Notes: generated from the letters alone by a model not told the origin. A stretch of 17,697 bases of DNA from Acidobacteriota bacterium (GCA_023410055.1 JAEYQK010000048.1:1-17697), one strand, 5' to 3'. Positions 1 through 7,813 are shown, counted from the stretch's first letter. A program made the numbers and translations.

Positions 1-203
1 TGGAAGAGGGACAGTACGTCGACATATTGATGCGAGTTCCTTTTAAGCACGACGACTTGACGTTCGGAGCAATCGTGCGCAACCGCAGCGGCTACCGGTA
101 TGGCCTGGAATTCTCGAACTTGCGCCGCCCACACCAGGAACTGCTCGAGGGTCTCTGCGACACGCTCAGCAACTTGGGTGCGATCAGCCCCTTCGAGGCT
201 TGA
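1..203 (+). CDS. PilZ-domain protein, C-terminal 66 residues (5' end outside window)
   Basis: The open frame enters from the left edge (first full codon at position 3) and stops with TGA at 201-203. The 66 visible residues read like the second half of a PilZ beta-barrel: an EEGQYVDILMRVP strand, then IVRNRSGYRYGLEFSNL, which is the G-x-x-x-G-[LI]-E-F strand typical of PilZ, and a closing helix. PilZ domains bind cyclic di-GMP and control motility, adhesion or polysaccharide synthesis. The usual RxxxR binding motif lies near the domain's N-terminus and would be outside the window, so binding competence cannot be judged. A strong hairpin follows 24 bases downstream, so this is probably the last gene of its transcript. 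The family call rests on a short fragment; any other domains upstream are unseen. Confidence 0.7.
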   Translation, partial: EEGQYVDILMRVPFKHDDLTFGAIVRNRSGYRYGLEFSNLRRPHQELLEGLCDTLSNLGAISPFEA

Positions 204-227
204 CTCGTCGTTTTGAGCAATAGCAAA

Positions 228-263
228 GGGCCTGCCGGGATGACTCCAGCAGGCCCAGTTTTT
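228..263 (+). terminator. Rho-independent terminator between convergent genes
   Basis: A perfect 8-bp stem, GGGCCTGC (228-235) with GCAGGCCC (249-256), can be extended inward by three pairs past one mismatch. It is followed by AGTTTTTG (257-264). It sits 24 bases after the PilZ stop and 13 bases beyond the stop of the minus-strand xylanase. On the minus strand the stem is followed by TTTGCTATT, a weaker U-tract, so it may act in both directions. Confidence 0.85.
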
Positions 264-276
264 GTTCACATACTAG

Positions 277-3200
277 TTAGTGGTTGACGATGACATTAAC
301 GGTGCCGAGGGTCTTGACCACGGTCGTCTGCGGGACCGACGCAGTAATGCTCACCGAATACGTGCTCGGAGTTCCGCCGCCGCTGTTCCTCAGGTTCGGA
401 AGATCGGCGCCGCATCCAGCCAGCACGACGGTCGCCGCAAGCGCAACAAGCAGCAGAGCCAGCATCACGTGTTTCCGACGGATTCCTCCGATACACGCGA
501 GGAATGGACCACCCAACAGTGCGACCCAAAGCATCGATGAGTTACTGCTGGCCGGGCGCAGACTCGCGCTAGACGAGGCAGAAATCACAAGGCTTGAAGT
601 TGCGCTTGAGCCGTTGAGCGTGACGGATGCGGGCGTGAACGTGCACGAGAGTCCCGCCGGAGCGTTGCACGCAAGCTGCGCGGTTCCGTTGAATCCGGCC
701 GAACCGGTCAGGCTGACAGTTGTCGTGGCGCTTCCGCCACGGGTCATGGTGAGGGACGTCTGGGTGATGTTCCCGGTCACGTCCACGATCGCGAAAGCAG
801 ATGCGCTCGCCGTGTGCGTGATCGTCCCACTCGTTGCGTTTATGGTAATTGTGGAGTTGCCAATCGAGGCTGAGCTTGCAACCGTAATCGACAGCGTGGC
901 AGTGGCCTGACCGTCAGCCGGCAAAGTTACCTGCTGTCCGGTACAGGCTCCGCCCCAACCGGTCGTGCAGCTCACGGTGACAGTGCCCGCATATCCGTTC
1001 ACACTATGCAATGTAACGGTACGCGTGGCCACGCCTCCGAGCGGTGCCCAAGCGGTGTTGATGGCATCCATAGTGAAATCACCCAGTGTTGCCTGGACCG
1101 AAGCCGACGCCGTGTTGTTGCTGGCGTCTGGATTCGGATCGCGGGTATCCGAAGCAACGGTGACCGTGTTGGTAATCTGTGCCGCGCTGGTGATGCTGGG
1201 ACTAACGACCAGCGCGAACTGTGCTGCGGCGCCGTTGTCCATGGTGGCGGCCGTGCAGCTTACGCTTCCGCTGCTGCCCACTGCCGGCGTAGTGCAGGTC
1301 CAGCCTGCCGGTGAGGCGATCGACTGGAATTTCAGACTGGCAGGAAGGGCATCGCTCACGACTACGTTTGCAGCCTGATCGTGACCATTGTTCGTGACTG
1401 TGATTGTGTAGCTCAGCGGATGCCCGCTAAAGGCTGTACTGGAACCGGCGCTCATCGTAACCGCGAGGTCAGCCCCAGGCAGGCTTAGCGGATCCATGAT
1501 GCCGGTGTAGGCGTACTTGTGCTGCAACTTGGTATCGAAGAGCAGCGGTGCATCCGCCCTGGAGCCAGTCGACAACCAGGTTTCGTCGTCTGACATCCCC
1601 CATATCGTGACTGAACTGATCTTCTTGTCATTCGGATCGCTGTTCAGCTTCTTCATGGCTTCGAAGTAGTCACGATAGAGATAGCCTTCCTGAACGAGCA
1701 GGTCGGTAGGAATGAGGTCGTACTCGTAGCCTTGTTCCGGCGGCGGATAAGGATAGATGCTGATGTCGAACTCGGTCACCTGCTGATCGAGCGGGACGCC
1801 AGCGACCGTCGTCAATCCGTGGAACAGATTCACGGTGTCTACGAGCGTCTGCACGGACGGATAAGTCAGGAGATTGTGCATCTGATGCCCAACGCCGTCA
1901 ACAGGAACGCCGCGGTTGATCATGCCCTGAACGACTTGGTACAGGCATTGCCGCTTGTTGGGAATCGTGCTGTTGTAATCGTTGATGAACAACTTCGCCG
2001 TCGCACTTTCAGCCCGGGCATACTGAAACGCAATATCCATGAACTGCGGTCCGAGAATGTTGTACCAGGGACTGCGGCGCAGACAATCGCTTTGGGACTC
2101 ATCGATGATTTCGTTGACGACGTCCCAGGCGTACGCCTTGTTTCCAAAGTGCGACATGACGTTGTGAATATGGTTTTGCAGGCGCGCCTTCAGCAGGTCA
2201 ACATCAGTTGGAGTGGCAGGATCCAAAGGAGTTGATGTGGGGGCCTTCTGGAAGACCCATGCCGGAGTCTGATTGTGCCAGAGAAGGGTGTGTCCGCGAA
2301 CCTGCATGCCGTTGGCCTGGGCGAATGCAACCTGGGCGTCGGCGTTGGCAAATCTGAAGGTGTTTTCGGTTGGCTCGGTGGCGTCCCACTTCATGTCGTT
2401 GCCGGAGGTGATGCTGTTGAAGTGCTTGGCCAGCAACTGCGAGTGCGCTCCGGACATATCGGCTGGCCCAACAGCCGCGCCGATATTGAAATAGTCGGTG
2501 AAGTGCTGGTAAACCGACGCTATGTTCTGTTCAATCTGCAGCGGCGGCAGATACGTGAGTTTGAAATCATCGACGTAGAACGAGGTCAAGTCGCTCCCAG
2601 ACGGATCGGTCTGCAGATAGAGGAATGCGGTTCCCGCATCGTACTGGGCGGCCATACTGAAGTTGGGAACTTTGATCTCGTGCCAGTTGCCGTCGGCAGC
2701 TACGGTAAGACCCGGGTAACCGTTAAGGCCCGTGTACGCGGCATTGCCGGCGTAGTTGGTTTGCAGGCTCATGTTGATGATGTGATTTGTGCCGTCAGCG
2801 GGATCGATCTTTACCCACGCGCTCACCGAATATTGCGAGCCAACGCAGATCTTGTTGTCAACAGCGATCTGCGCACCATTCCAGTTTGCGTCGCGTCCAG
2901 TCACGTACAGACTGTTCGCGCCACCATGGAACTCCGTATCGACAACGGCAGCCGTAGCGCTGCCGCTGCCACGTGCCATCCATCCTTGCAGGGTGCCGTC
3001 TTCAAAATCAGTGCTGATCCCTGTATTGTCCTGTGCAGCGCAGCCGGTTGGAGGCGGCAGCGTGGCACTGGTGATGGTCACATCGTCAACGAAGAAATCA
3101 TCGTTATTGGCGAGTTGGAAATACAGTGTGAGAGCGGTAGCTCCGGCGGGAACCGTATAATCCCCGGACAGTTGCAGCCAGGTATTCGTTACCGCGGCTT

Positions 3201-3651
3201 GATAAGGACCGACCGATTCATAATGATCGCCGGCAGCGTCGGTGCGCTTGATGCTCATTGTGACCTTGTCGCCGTTCGCGGCCTCCGCGTCGGTTACACG
3301 GACCCAGGCCGAGAAGTGGAAGGTGGAGCCGGGCGCAAATGTACCAATTGGAAGATCGTGAGCAGGGCCTTGCCAAGTATCGGTTCGCCCAGTGGTCAGC
3401 AGACTATTCGTCCCGCCGTGCGCGGCGAGAGTTGTGTTCGTTAGGGTCGGGCTGCCGAATGGGTACCAGCCCGTTGTCGTGCCGTCTTCGAAATCACTTT
3501 GAAATACTACGGTTTGTGCACTGGCCTGCGAACTGCCAGCCAACACAAGTAGAAACAGCAGCAAACTGAGAACGACTAAGGACGTCTGAGTGCGCTGGCT
3601 ATCATGCGAGGCAACACGCGCAGAACGTCGATTGCTTAGATCACACGCCAT
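277..3651 (-). CDS. Secreted multidomain endo-1,4-beta-xylanase (GH10 with two N-terminal CBMs, DUF11 and Ig-like repeats)
   Basis: A 1124-residue exported enzyme predicted to cut internal beta-1,4 links of xylan. Signal peptide: residues 1-45, with a basic n-region, hydrophobic core 24-38 and likely cleavage after SQASA. Two carbohydrate-binding modules of the CBM4/9/22 type follow (about 47-197 and 208-368), each opening with FEDGT..GW and ending FxVDD. The GH10 barrel spans about 372-718. The acid/base is Glu514 in WDVVNE and the nucleophile Glu627 in VTEFDISIY; WHNQTPAW, NDYN and TIWGMSDDETW are also present. After it come a DUF11 repeat (about 727-852), two Ig-like modules (856-1030), then hydrophobic 1039-1056, RRK (1058-1060), hydrophobic 1061-1078, GCG and a short tail. 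The start is supported by GGGGGA about 7 bases upstream. GH10 alone is about 350 residues, so two-thirds of the chain is binding or display modules. The tail may hold the enzyme at the cell surface (inference). Confidence 0.93.
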   Translation of the reverse strand: MACDLSNRRSARVASHDSQRTQTSLVVLSLLLFLLVLAGSSQASAQTVVFQSDFEDGTTTGWYPFGSPTLTNTTLAAHGGTNSLLTTGRTDTWQGPAHDLPIGTFAPGSTFHFSAWVRVTDAEAANGDKVTMSIKRTDAAGDHYESVGPYQAAVTNTWLQLSGDYTVPAGATALTLYFQLANNDDFFVDDVTITSATLPPPTGCAAQDNTGISTDFEDGTLQGWMARGSGSATAAVVDTEFHGGANSLYVTGRDANWNGAQIAVDNKICVGSQYSVSAWVKIDPADGTNHIINMSLQTNYAGNAAYTGLNGYPGLTVAADGNWHEIKVPNFSMAAQYDAGTAFLYLQTDPSGSDLTSFYVDDFKLTYLPPLQIEQNIASVYQHFTDYFNIGAAVGPADMSGAHSQLLAKHFNSITSGNDMKWDATEPTENTFRFANADAQVAFAQANGMQVRGHTLLWHNQTPAWVFQKAPTSTPLDPATPTDVDLLKARLQNHIHNVMSHFGNKAYAWDVVNEIIDESQSDCLRRSPWYNILGPQFMDIAFQYARAESATAKLFINDYNSTIPNKRQCLYQVVQGMINRGVPVDGVGHQMHNLLTYPSVQTLVDTVNLFHGLTTVAGVPLDQQVTEFDISIYPYPPPEQGYEYDLIPTDLLVQEGYLYRDYFEAMKKLNSDPNDKKISSVTIWGMSDDETWLSTGSRADAPLLFDTKLQHKYAYTGIMDPLSLPGADLAVTMSAGSSTAFSGHPLSYTITVTNNGHDQAANVVVSDALPASLKFQSIASPAGWTCTTPAVGSSGSVSCTAATMDNGAAAQFALVVSPSITSAAQITNTVTVASDTRDPNPDASNNTASASVQATLGDFTMDAINTAWAPLGGVATRTVTLHSVNGYAGTVTVSCTTGWGGACTGQQVTLPADGQATATLSITVASSASIGNSTITINATSGTITHTASASAFAIVDVTGNITQTSLTMTRGGSATTTVSLTGSAGFNGTAQLACNAPAGLSCTFTPASVTLNGSSATSSLVISASSSASLRPASSNSSMLWVALLGGPFLACIGGIRRKHVMLALLLVALAATVVLAGCGADLPNLRNSGGGTPSTYSVSITASVPQTTVVKTLGTVNVIVNH

Positions 3652-4084
3652 TTCAAGTCCCCCGATTTAGAAAAGAGTGCTGAGCTGCGGAATATCGACG
3701 AAGCAGGAACTATTGAGGGAACAGAAGACCCTACACGTCCTTCGGAACACAGTCGCCTCCACGGCACTGCAACCATCACTTCGACGTGCTACTTGGTTGT
3801 AGTCGGCAACAAGTCTTGTATCCGAGGAACTCTGGAGTCAAGAGAAATTTGGTACAAGGGGAGGGACAACGGTGAGTTATCGATTACTTTGTACGGCGGT
3901 GTCGAGGTTCGTGAAGCTTGTATGGCCAGAAGACTACTTTCAGTCCTGCACTGGAAGCCTCAGACTACTTTGGACAAGGGAGTTCGCAGCAATCAATCAG
4001 GTTCGGAGATTCTCCTTCAACCCGCTCCTCCTTTTTAATCCCATAGATGCAGGGGCAGATAACAACCGAAACTGCCATCCATCT
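3652..4084 (-). promoter_or_regulatory. 433-base intergenic region upstream of the xylanase gene
   Basis: No convincing gene is visible in this stretch. It should hold the xylanase promoter and the 3' end of the beta-barrel gene's transcript. A ribosome binding site GGGGGA (minus strand, about 3658-3663) precedes the xylanase ATG. Farther upstream are repeated short words (annotated separately) that could be regulator sites. No stem with a T-run was found to end the beta-barrel transcript, so read-through into the xylanase gene is possible. Confidence 0.5.
3882..3971 (-). repeat. Repeated ACTACTTT words upstream of the xylanase gene
   Basis: On the + strand GATTACTTT (3882-3890), GACTACTTT (3932-3940) and GACTACTTT (3963-3971) recur at spacings of 50 and 31 bases, close to five and three helical turns. 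A second pair of similar words overlaps them: TTTGGTACAAGGGGAG (3848-3863) and TTTGGACAAGGGAG (3969-3982). They lie about 230-330 bases upstream of the xylanase start. A regulator-binding role is inference; short degenerate repeats also arise by chance. Confidence 0.3.
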
Positions 4085-4759
4085 CTAGCGCGAACCGAAC
4101 CGTAGCGTTATTCCGGCTGAGTATCTTAAGTTCTGCTGCCATCTTCCTGAGGTGCTGACGCCGGGTATATCGACGTTCAGGGGCGAAAAGTGACTAGGCA
4201 GATAATCAATCTGAATCGGTCGCACAGCGATCCTTTGTGCGAGCTTTATGTCCACCCCTCCGCCCAACGCCATTGAGAAGGCATTTTGGCCGGTCGAGAA
4301 ACTGGTAGTGGTCGACGTGACCTTGAAAGTAATGCCTGGCGGAGGCGGTGGAACAAGACCGCCAGGAAATGAGGAGTTTGGAGTTTTGAAATCTCTTGAG
4401 TTGTGTATGCCGCCAATCAGAAATTCGGCAAAAGGAGAGAAGCGCCGATCCCTGTGAACGAAGATCCTGGGCCCAAATAGGTACGTGAACTGGCTCTGGG
4501 ATATTGTGGCGGCCGTCCCGGAAGAGCTCAGGTTTCCGTGGGAAGCGCCACCGAGTTCGGCAACAACGCCCAAGTGATTGGTCAAGTTGAATTGAAGGGC
4601 TCCAACTCCTCCATTGGAATTGAACGTGTCTGCCCCGCCCGCAGGTGCTCCGCGGACTAGCATGTAGCCGCCATAGAGTTCGAATCTTGGCGTTTCCTGA
4701 GCGGCTGCGATTGACGCCGCAACCAAGGCGATCCCGAACAACACAAAAACTCTTCTCAT
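4085..4759 (-). CDS. Outer-membrane beta-barrel protein (OmpA-like/OMP_b-brl superfamily), function unknown
   Basis: Start chosen at 4759, giving 224 residues. The minus strand reads AAAGGGAACGCAT before this ATG, a good ribosome binding site, and translation from here yields a clean signal peptide, MRRVFVLFGIALVAASIAAA, with cleavage near AAAQ. An in-frame ATG at 4780 would add seven polar residues (MYRKGTH) ahead of it. The mature part alternates polar and hydrophobic residues in short strands (FELYGGYMLVRG, LGVVAELGGASH, QFTYLFGPRIFV, FSPFAEFLIGGIH, FSMALGGGVDIKL, IAVRPIQIDYLPS) and ends RYSAGITLRFGSR. This is the pattern of eight-stranded barrels of the OmpA transmembrane or porin-like type. 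No peptidoglycan-binding OmpA C-domain is present. It is monocistronic or reads toward the xylanase gene. Substrate or partner cannot be told. The 230 bases upstream, to the LysR stop, hold its promoter and no other gene. Confidence 0.75.
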   Translation of the reverse strand: MRRVFVLFGIALVAASIAAAQETPRFELYGGYMLVRGAPAGGADTFNSNGGVGALQFNLTNHLGVVAELGGASHGNLSSSGTAATISQSQFTYLFGPRIFVHRDRRFSPFAEFLIGGIHNSRDFKTPNSSFPGGLVPPPPPGITFKVTSTTTSFSTGQNAFSMALGGGVDIKLAQRIAVRPIQIDYLPSHFSPLNVDIPGVSTSGRWQQNLRYSAGITLRFGSR

Positions 4760-4989
4760 ATGCGTTCCCTTTCTATACACGAGTACGATGATTCCGAGAT
4801 CATCCGACCTGCAAGGAACTGGGGTTGCGTATGAGATGTCAACACGAAAAGTCCGGTTGGCGCAGTGGGACAGCGTTCGGCCAGTAAAAATACTAGCGGC
4901 ATCCCTGCGTAGAATCAGAGCCGTTCAGTGAAGCCCACCCGCCGCGCGGGAACACTGTTTCATTCAAACAAGGAGGACTACTGAGAGGC

Positions 4990-5928
4990 TCAGACTTCGT
5001 CACTATTCGCGGCGACGAGCGGCTTTGGGACGATGCTGGCCATGTTCTTCGCGACGTGCTTACGCGCTACGTCCAGAAACGCCTTGGCAGCGTGCGACAA
5101 GCTACGGTCACGATGATAGACGAGGCCTAGCTCGCGCCACTCTCGCTCTTCTTCGACTGGCAGAACTTTGAGTTGGCCAGCACGGACCTCGTCCTGCACG
5201 AAGCTGGCGCCAATCAGCGACACGCCGAAGCCGGCCGCAACAAACTTCTTCACGACTGCCGCGCTAGTGAGCTCCATTGTGACTTTCAGGCGCGGACGGA
5301 ACGGGCGCATCTGCGAGTCCATCAGACGGCGCAACGAACCGACCTTGTGCATGATGAGCTCCTGGCCGGCGATGTCGTTGAGCGTAACCTTCTTTTGCGT
5401 AGCTAACGGATTGTCGGGCGCGACGATCCAGATCAGCGGATCTCGAAACAGGCGCATCACCTTGAGGCTCGGCACCTTGATCGGCAGAGTGACCACCCCG
5501 AGTTCGATAGCGCCGTCTTCGACTTTCTCCAGCACCTTCTGGCTGAAGTTGCGATAGATGCTCGTGCGTACCTTTGGATAAAGCTTGCGATACTGCGCCA
5601 TGATATCGGTGAGGACATAGAGGAAAGTCGTCTCGTTGGCGCCGATGGAAAGCACTCCGCGCGTGACGCTGCCCTGGTCGGCGATGGCGCGCAGCGATTC
5701 GTTGCGCAGGGCCAGCAGGCGTTGTGCGTAGTCGAACAGTAGCTCACCGGCTTGGGTCAGGCGCACGGACTTCTTGGTGCGATCAAACAGCTTTTCGCCG
5801 TACTCGTTTTCAAGCTGGCGGATCTGGGCGCTTACCGCCGGTTGCGAACGCAGCACCTTCTCTCCAGCCCGAGAGAAATTGCCTTGAGTCGCAACTTCAA
5901 TGAATGTGGTCAGCTGGTCGAAGTCCAT
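4990..5928 (-). CDS. LysR-family transcriptional regulator
   Basis: A 312-residue protein of standard LysR length. The N-terminal winged helix-turn-helix covers about residues 1-60 (MDFDQLTTFIEVATQGNFSR, then SQPAVSAQIRQLENEYGEKLFDR), with a linker helix to about 88. The effector-binding domain runs from GVLSIGANETT to about residue 295 and contains the usual subdomain phrases (LIWIVAPDNPLA, FVAAGFGVSLIGASFV). LysR proteins act as tetramers that bind DNA and respond to a small metabolite, often controlling a neighbouring gene. The nearest candidates are the radical SAM gene upstream on the same strand (148-base gap) and the beta-barrel gene downstream (230-base gap). The effector cannot be predicted. 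No strong ribosome binding site precedes the ATG at 5928. A CCCGC-CGC-GCGGG hairpin (4938-4950) lies 40 bases beyond its stop but has no T-run. Confidence 0.92.
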   Translation of the reverse strand: MDFDQLTTFIEVATQGNFSRAGEKVLRSQPAVSAQIRQLENEYGEKLFDRTKKSVRLTQAGELLFDYAQRLLALRNESLRAIADQGSVTRGVLSIGANETTFLYVLTDIMAQYRKLYPKVRTSIYRNFSQKVLEKVEDGAIELGVVTLPIKVPSLKVMRLFRDPLIWIVAPDNPLATQKKVTLNDIAGQELIMHKVGSLRRLMDSQMRPFRPRLKVTMELTSAAVVKKFVAAGFGVSLIGASFVQDEVRAGQLKVLPVEEEREWRELGLVYHRDRSLSHAAKAFLDVARKHVAKNMASIVPKPLVAANSDEV

Positions 5929-6036
5929 ACGCTAAAGATAGCCTTTTGGCGGTGCAAGGGGAAGAATAAAGGTGACTAAAAGGTAAGCCCCACGCTGGTT
6001 AACAGCATGGAGCTCCTTCACTCAATGCCTAAATGG

Positions 6037-6068
6037 CCCGATCACCCGATCACCCGATCACCCGATCG
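6037..6068. repeat. 8-bp tandem repeat, four units
   Basis: CCCGATCA repeats head to tail three times (6037-6044, 6045-6052, 6053-6060), followed by CCCGATCG (6061-6068). The minus strand therefore reads as repeating GATCGGGT. The last unit runs into the palindrome ATCGGCCGAT (about 6065-6074). The array begins nine bases past the radical SAM stop and lies about 110 bases upstream of the LysR start. It is too short and has no spacers, so it is not a CRISPR. Length variation by slippage is plausible. Confidence 0.9.
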
Positions 6069-6076
6069 GCCGATTT

Positions 6077-7720
6077 TCAGGCTCCGATCCAGTTCCGCCG
6101 TTCGATGATGGTCGGCGGCTCGTACACTTTACCCTTGGCCAGCCGTCTCTCTTCACGCTTTTCGAGCCAGAGAATAACCGGCCCAGCCAACCGCGAGATC
6201 CACTTCGTTTTCGCGCCGAACTCGTTTTCGATATCGCGACGGAGACTGTGCACCTTCTCGCTGACGCGCGCGTTCGTGTGCTTCAACCGATGCTCCATGG
6301 CCCACAACGTTGCGGCATATGCTTGCCTTATGCCGCGCGCCTCCCAGCGGAAGCGCTCGCGCACGCGCGGATCGGGATGGTGCTTGTGACGCTTCCACCC
6401 GCGCAACGTGGTCTCGCAGATGCGATAGAGGCTCGGGCCGTTCAACTCGAAATCGCGCAGAAACGCCCAGTCGAGGAACTTCTTCGACTGTTCACGCGAG
6501 ATGGCCTCGTGCTTAAAATTGAATTTCCACTGTCCGTGGATGTCGGCTAGATCGACATTCAGCATGCGGCCCTGCTCCGTCATCTCCTTATACAAAGGAG
6601 TGCCCGGAACCGGCGTGTAGAGCATGAACTGATGGAAGTCGGTCTGGTGCGAAATCGCGTATTCGATCTCCTTCTCGATATTCTCCGGCGTGTGGTGTTC
6701 AAGACCGACGATGGTTGAGCCGAGCAACTTGATGCCGTTCTCGCGCAGATCGTGCGTCAGCTTGATCGTGTCGGAGCCTTCGAGCTTCTTGTACTGCGAC
6801 TTCGGCGACTCCAGCCCCATCCATAGCCATGACACCCCGAGTTCGACCAGTTCGTCCATCGTGTATTTCTTCAGTGCGTTGGCCGACGAGAAAACGTAAA
6901 ACGACCAGCTCTTGTTGTGCTGCTTCATCAGCGCAAGCAGTTCCATGGCGCGCGGACGGTTGAGCAGAAAATTCTCGTCCATGATGAAGAACGAGCGCGA
7001 ACCCATGGTGTGCTCCATGTGGTTCATTACATCAAACAGTTCCTGGCCGGTACTGAAGAAGTCCGTCCACTTGCCCTTGCCGCCGAAGAAAGAAGACGTC
7101 GTGCAGAAATTGCAGCCCATAGGGCAGCCGACAGAAGGAATGACCGTCGCAGCTGTCTCCGTCGTGCTGTCGGGGACTTTGAGTCCCATAACGCGCAGGC
7201 CGAAGCCGGAGACGATCTGCGGATGCTTGATCGGCGCTTCAGGGTCTTCACCCAGATACTCGCGCATCCAGCGAATGCCTTCTCCCTTCACGATGTGGTC
7301 GGCGTCGATCATGCGCTGGATGCCAGGGATAGCTGCTATATGTCCCCCAACGATGATCTTCGATTGAGGCGAGAGCTTGCGCACAATGCGGCACATCTCG
7401 CGCACCTTGCCGACGTTCACGATGATCGACGAAAGGCCGACGATGTCGTATTGATTGCTCGTGAGTTCTTTTTCGAAGGCTTCTTTGGTGGGAAAATCGA
7501 GGACGGTGCAGGGGGCCGAAATGTTTTCCTGGATCATCATAATGCCCCACGAACGGTGGAACATCCGCAGCGAGAACGCGCCCTGCGCGCGTGTCACCTG
7601 ATTGTGATACAGCTCCATCGGATTGATTGAACGGCTTCCAAACTCATCATCACGTGCATAAGGACCAAAAACTGAAGAAAGCAGAATGCGTGCTTGCGTA
7701 CCCTTAGGATGCTTGTCCAT
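6077..7720 (-). CDS. B12-binding-domain-type radical SAM protein
   Basis: Start chosen at 7720 (547 residues) because the minus strand reads AAGAGGTAGTG directly before this ATG. The longer frame from 7849 adds 43 unconserved-looking residues over sequence that looks like promoter. Residues about 10-140 resemble a cobalamin-binding Rossmann fold (YDIVGLSSIIVNVGKVREMC, SKIIVGGHIAAIPG) but lack the DxHxxG cobalamin-ligating motif, as is common in class B radical SAM enzymes. The 4Fe-4S cluster motif is C199-x3-C203-x2-C206 (CPMGCNFC). The barrel carries FIMDENF, LGVSWLWMGLES, GSTIVGLEHHTPENIE and FMLYTPVPGTPLY. A basic C-terminal extension of about 100 residues follows. Such enzymes do radical methylations, rearrangements or ring chemistry; the substrate is not evident. 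It sits upstream of a LysR gene on the same strand and diverges from the GH3 gene. Confidence 0.88.
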   Translation of the reverse strand: MDKHPKGTQARILLSSVFGPYARDDEFGSRSINPMELYHNQVTRAQGAFSLRMFHRSWGIMMIQENISAPCTVLDFPTKEAFEKELTSNQYDIVGLSSIIVNVGKVREMCRIVRKLSPQSKIIVGGHIAAIPGIQRMIDADHIVKGEGIRWMREYLGEDPEAPIKHPQIVSGFGLRVMGLKVPDSTTETAATVIPSVGCPMGCNFCTTSSFFGGKGKWTDFFSTGQELFDVMNHMEHTMGSRSFFIMDENFLLNRPRAMELLALMKQHNKSWSFYVFSSANALKKYTMDELVELGVSWLWMGLESPKSQYKKLEGSDTIKLTHDLRENGIKLLGSTIVGLEHHTPENIEKEIEYAISHQTDFHQFMLYTPVPGTPLYKEMTEQGRMLNVDLADIHGQWKFNFKHEAISREQSKKFLDWAFLRDFELNGPSLYRICETTLRGWKRHKHHPDPRVRERFRWEARGIRQAYAATLWAMEHRLKHTNARVSEKVHSLRRDIENEFGAKTKWISRLAGPVILWLEKREERRLAKGKVYEPPTIIERRNWIGA

Positions 7721-7744
7721 CACTACCTCTTGCTGAAATCTCCC

Positions 7745-7764
7745 GTGGAGGAAAATTCCCCCAC
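7745..7764 (-). promoter_or_regulatory. Hairpin just upstream of the radical SAM ribosome binding site
   Basis: GTGGAGG (7745-7751) faces CCCCCAC (7758-7764) around the AT-rich loop AAAATT, with one mismatch. If transcription starts farther upstream, this small stem would form in the leader about 15 bases before the ribosome binding site. A regulatory role is only inferred. Confidence 0.3.
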
Positions 7765-7794
7765 TTCGCATCCTAGAAGTTATGTAGCCCGACG

Positions 7795-7813
7795 TTTGTA
7801 ATACCTTTGTAAT
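7795..7813. promoter_or_regulatory. TTTGTAAT direct repeat, one helical turn apart, in the divergent promoter region
   Basis: TTTGTAAT occurs at 7795-7802 and again at 7806-7813, an 11-base period, so both copies face the same side of the helix. The minus strand reads ATTACAAAGGTATTACAAA. It lies about 75 bases upstream of the radical SAM start and about 195 upstream of the GH3 start. This is the geometry of an operator bound by a cooperative regulator. The regulator is unknown. Confidence 0.4.

Noticed and set aside
2275..3444. 389-codon open frame on the + strand
   Set aside because: It is wholly antisense to the xylanase, whose domains and catalytic residues are unambiguous. The translation has no recognisable domain.
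3793..4105. Two short + strand frames (3793-4038 and 3872-4105) in the intergenic region
   Set aside because: No ribosome binding site, no domain-like composition, and they overlap one another and run up to or past the next gene's end. They look like chance frames.
4938..4950. CCCGC-CGC-GCGGG as a terminator of the LysR gene
   Set aside because: The stem is only five pairs and no T-run follows on either strand.
4970..5130. AAGGAGG on the + strand followed by an open frame from CTG at 4981
   Set aside because: Although it is a perfect ribosome-binding sequence, there is no ATG or GTG in range and the frame is antisense to the LysR C-terminus.
6037..6068. CRISPR array
   Set aside because: The units are 8 bp with no spacers and no cas genes are present; it is a simple tandem repeat.
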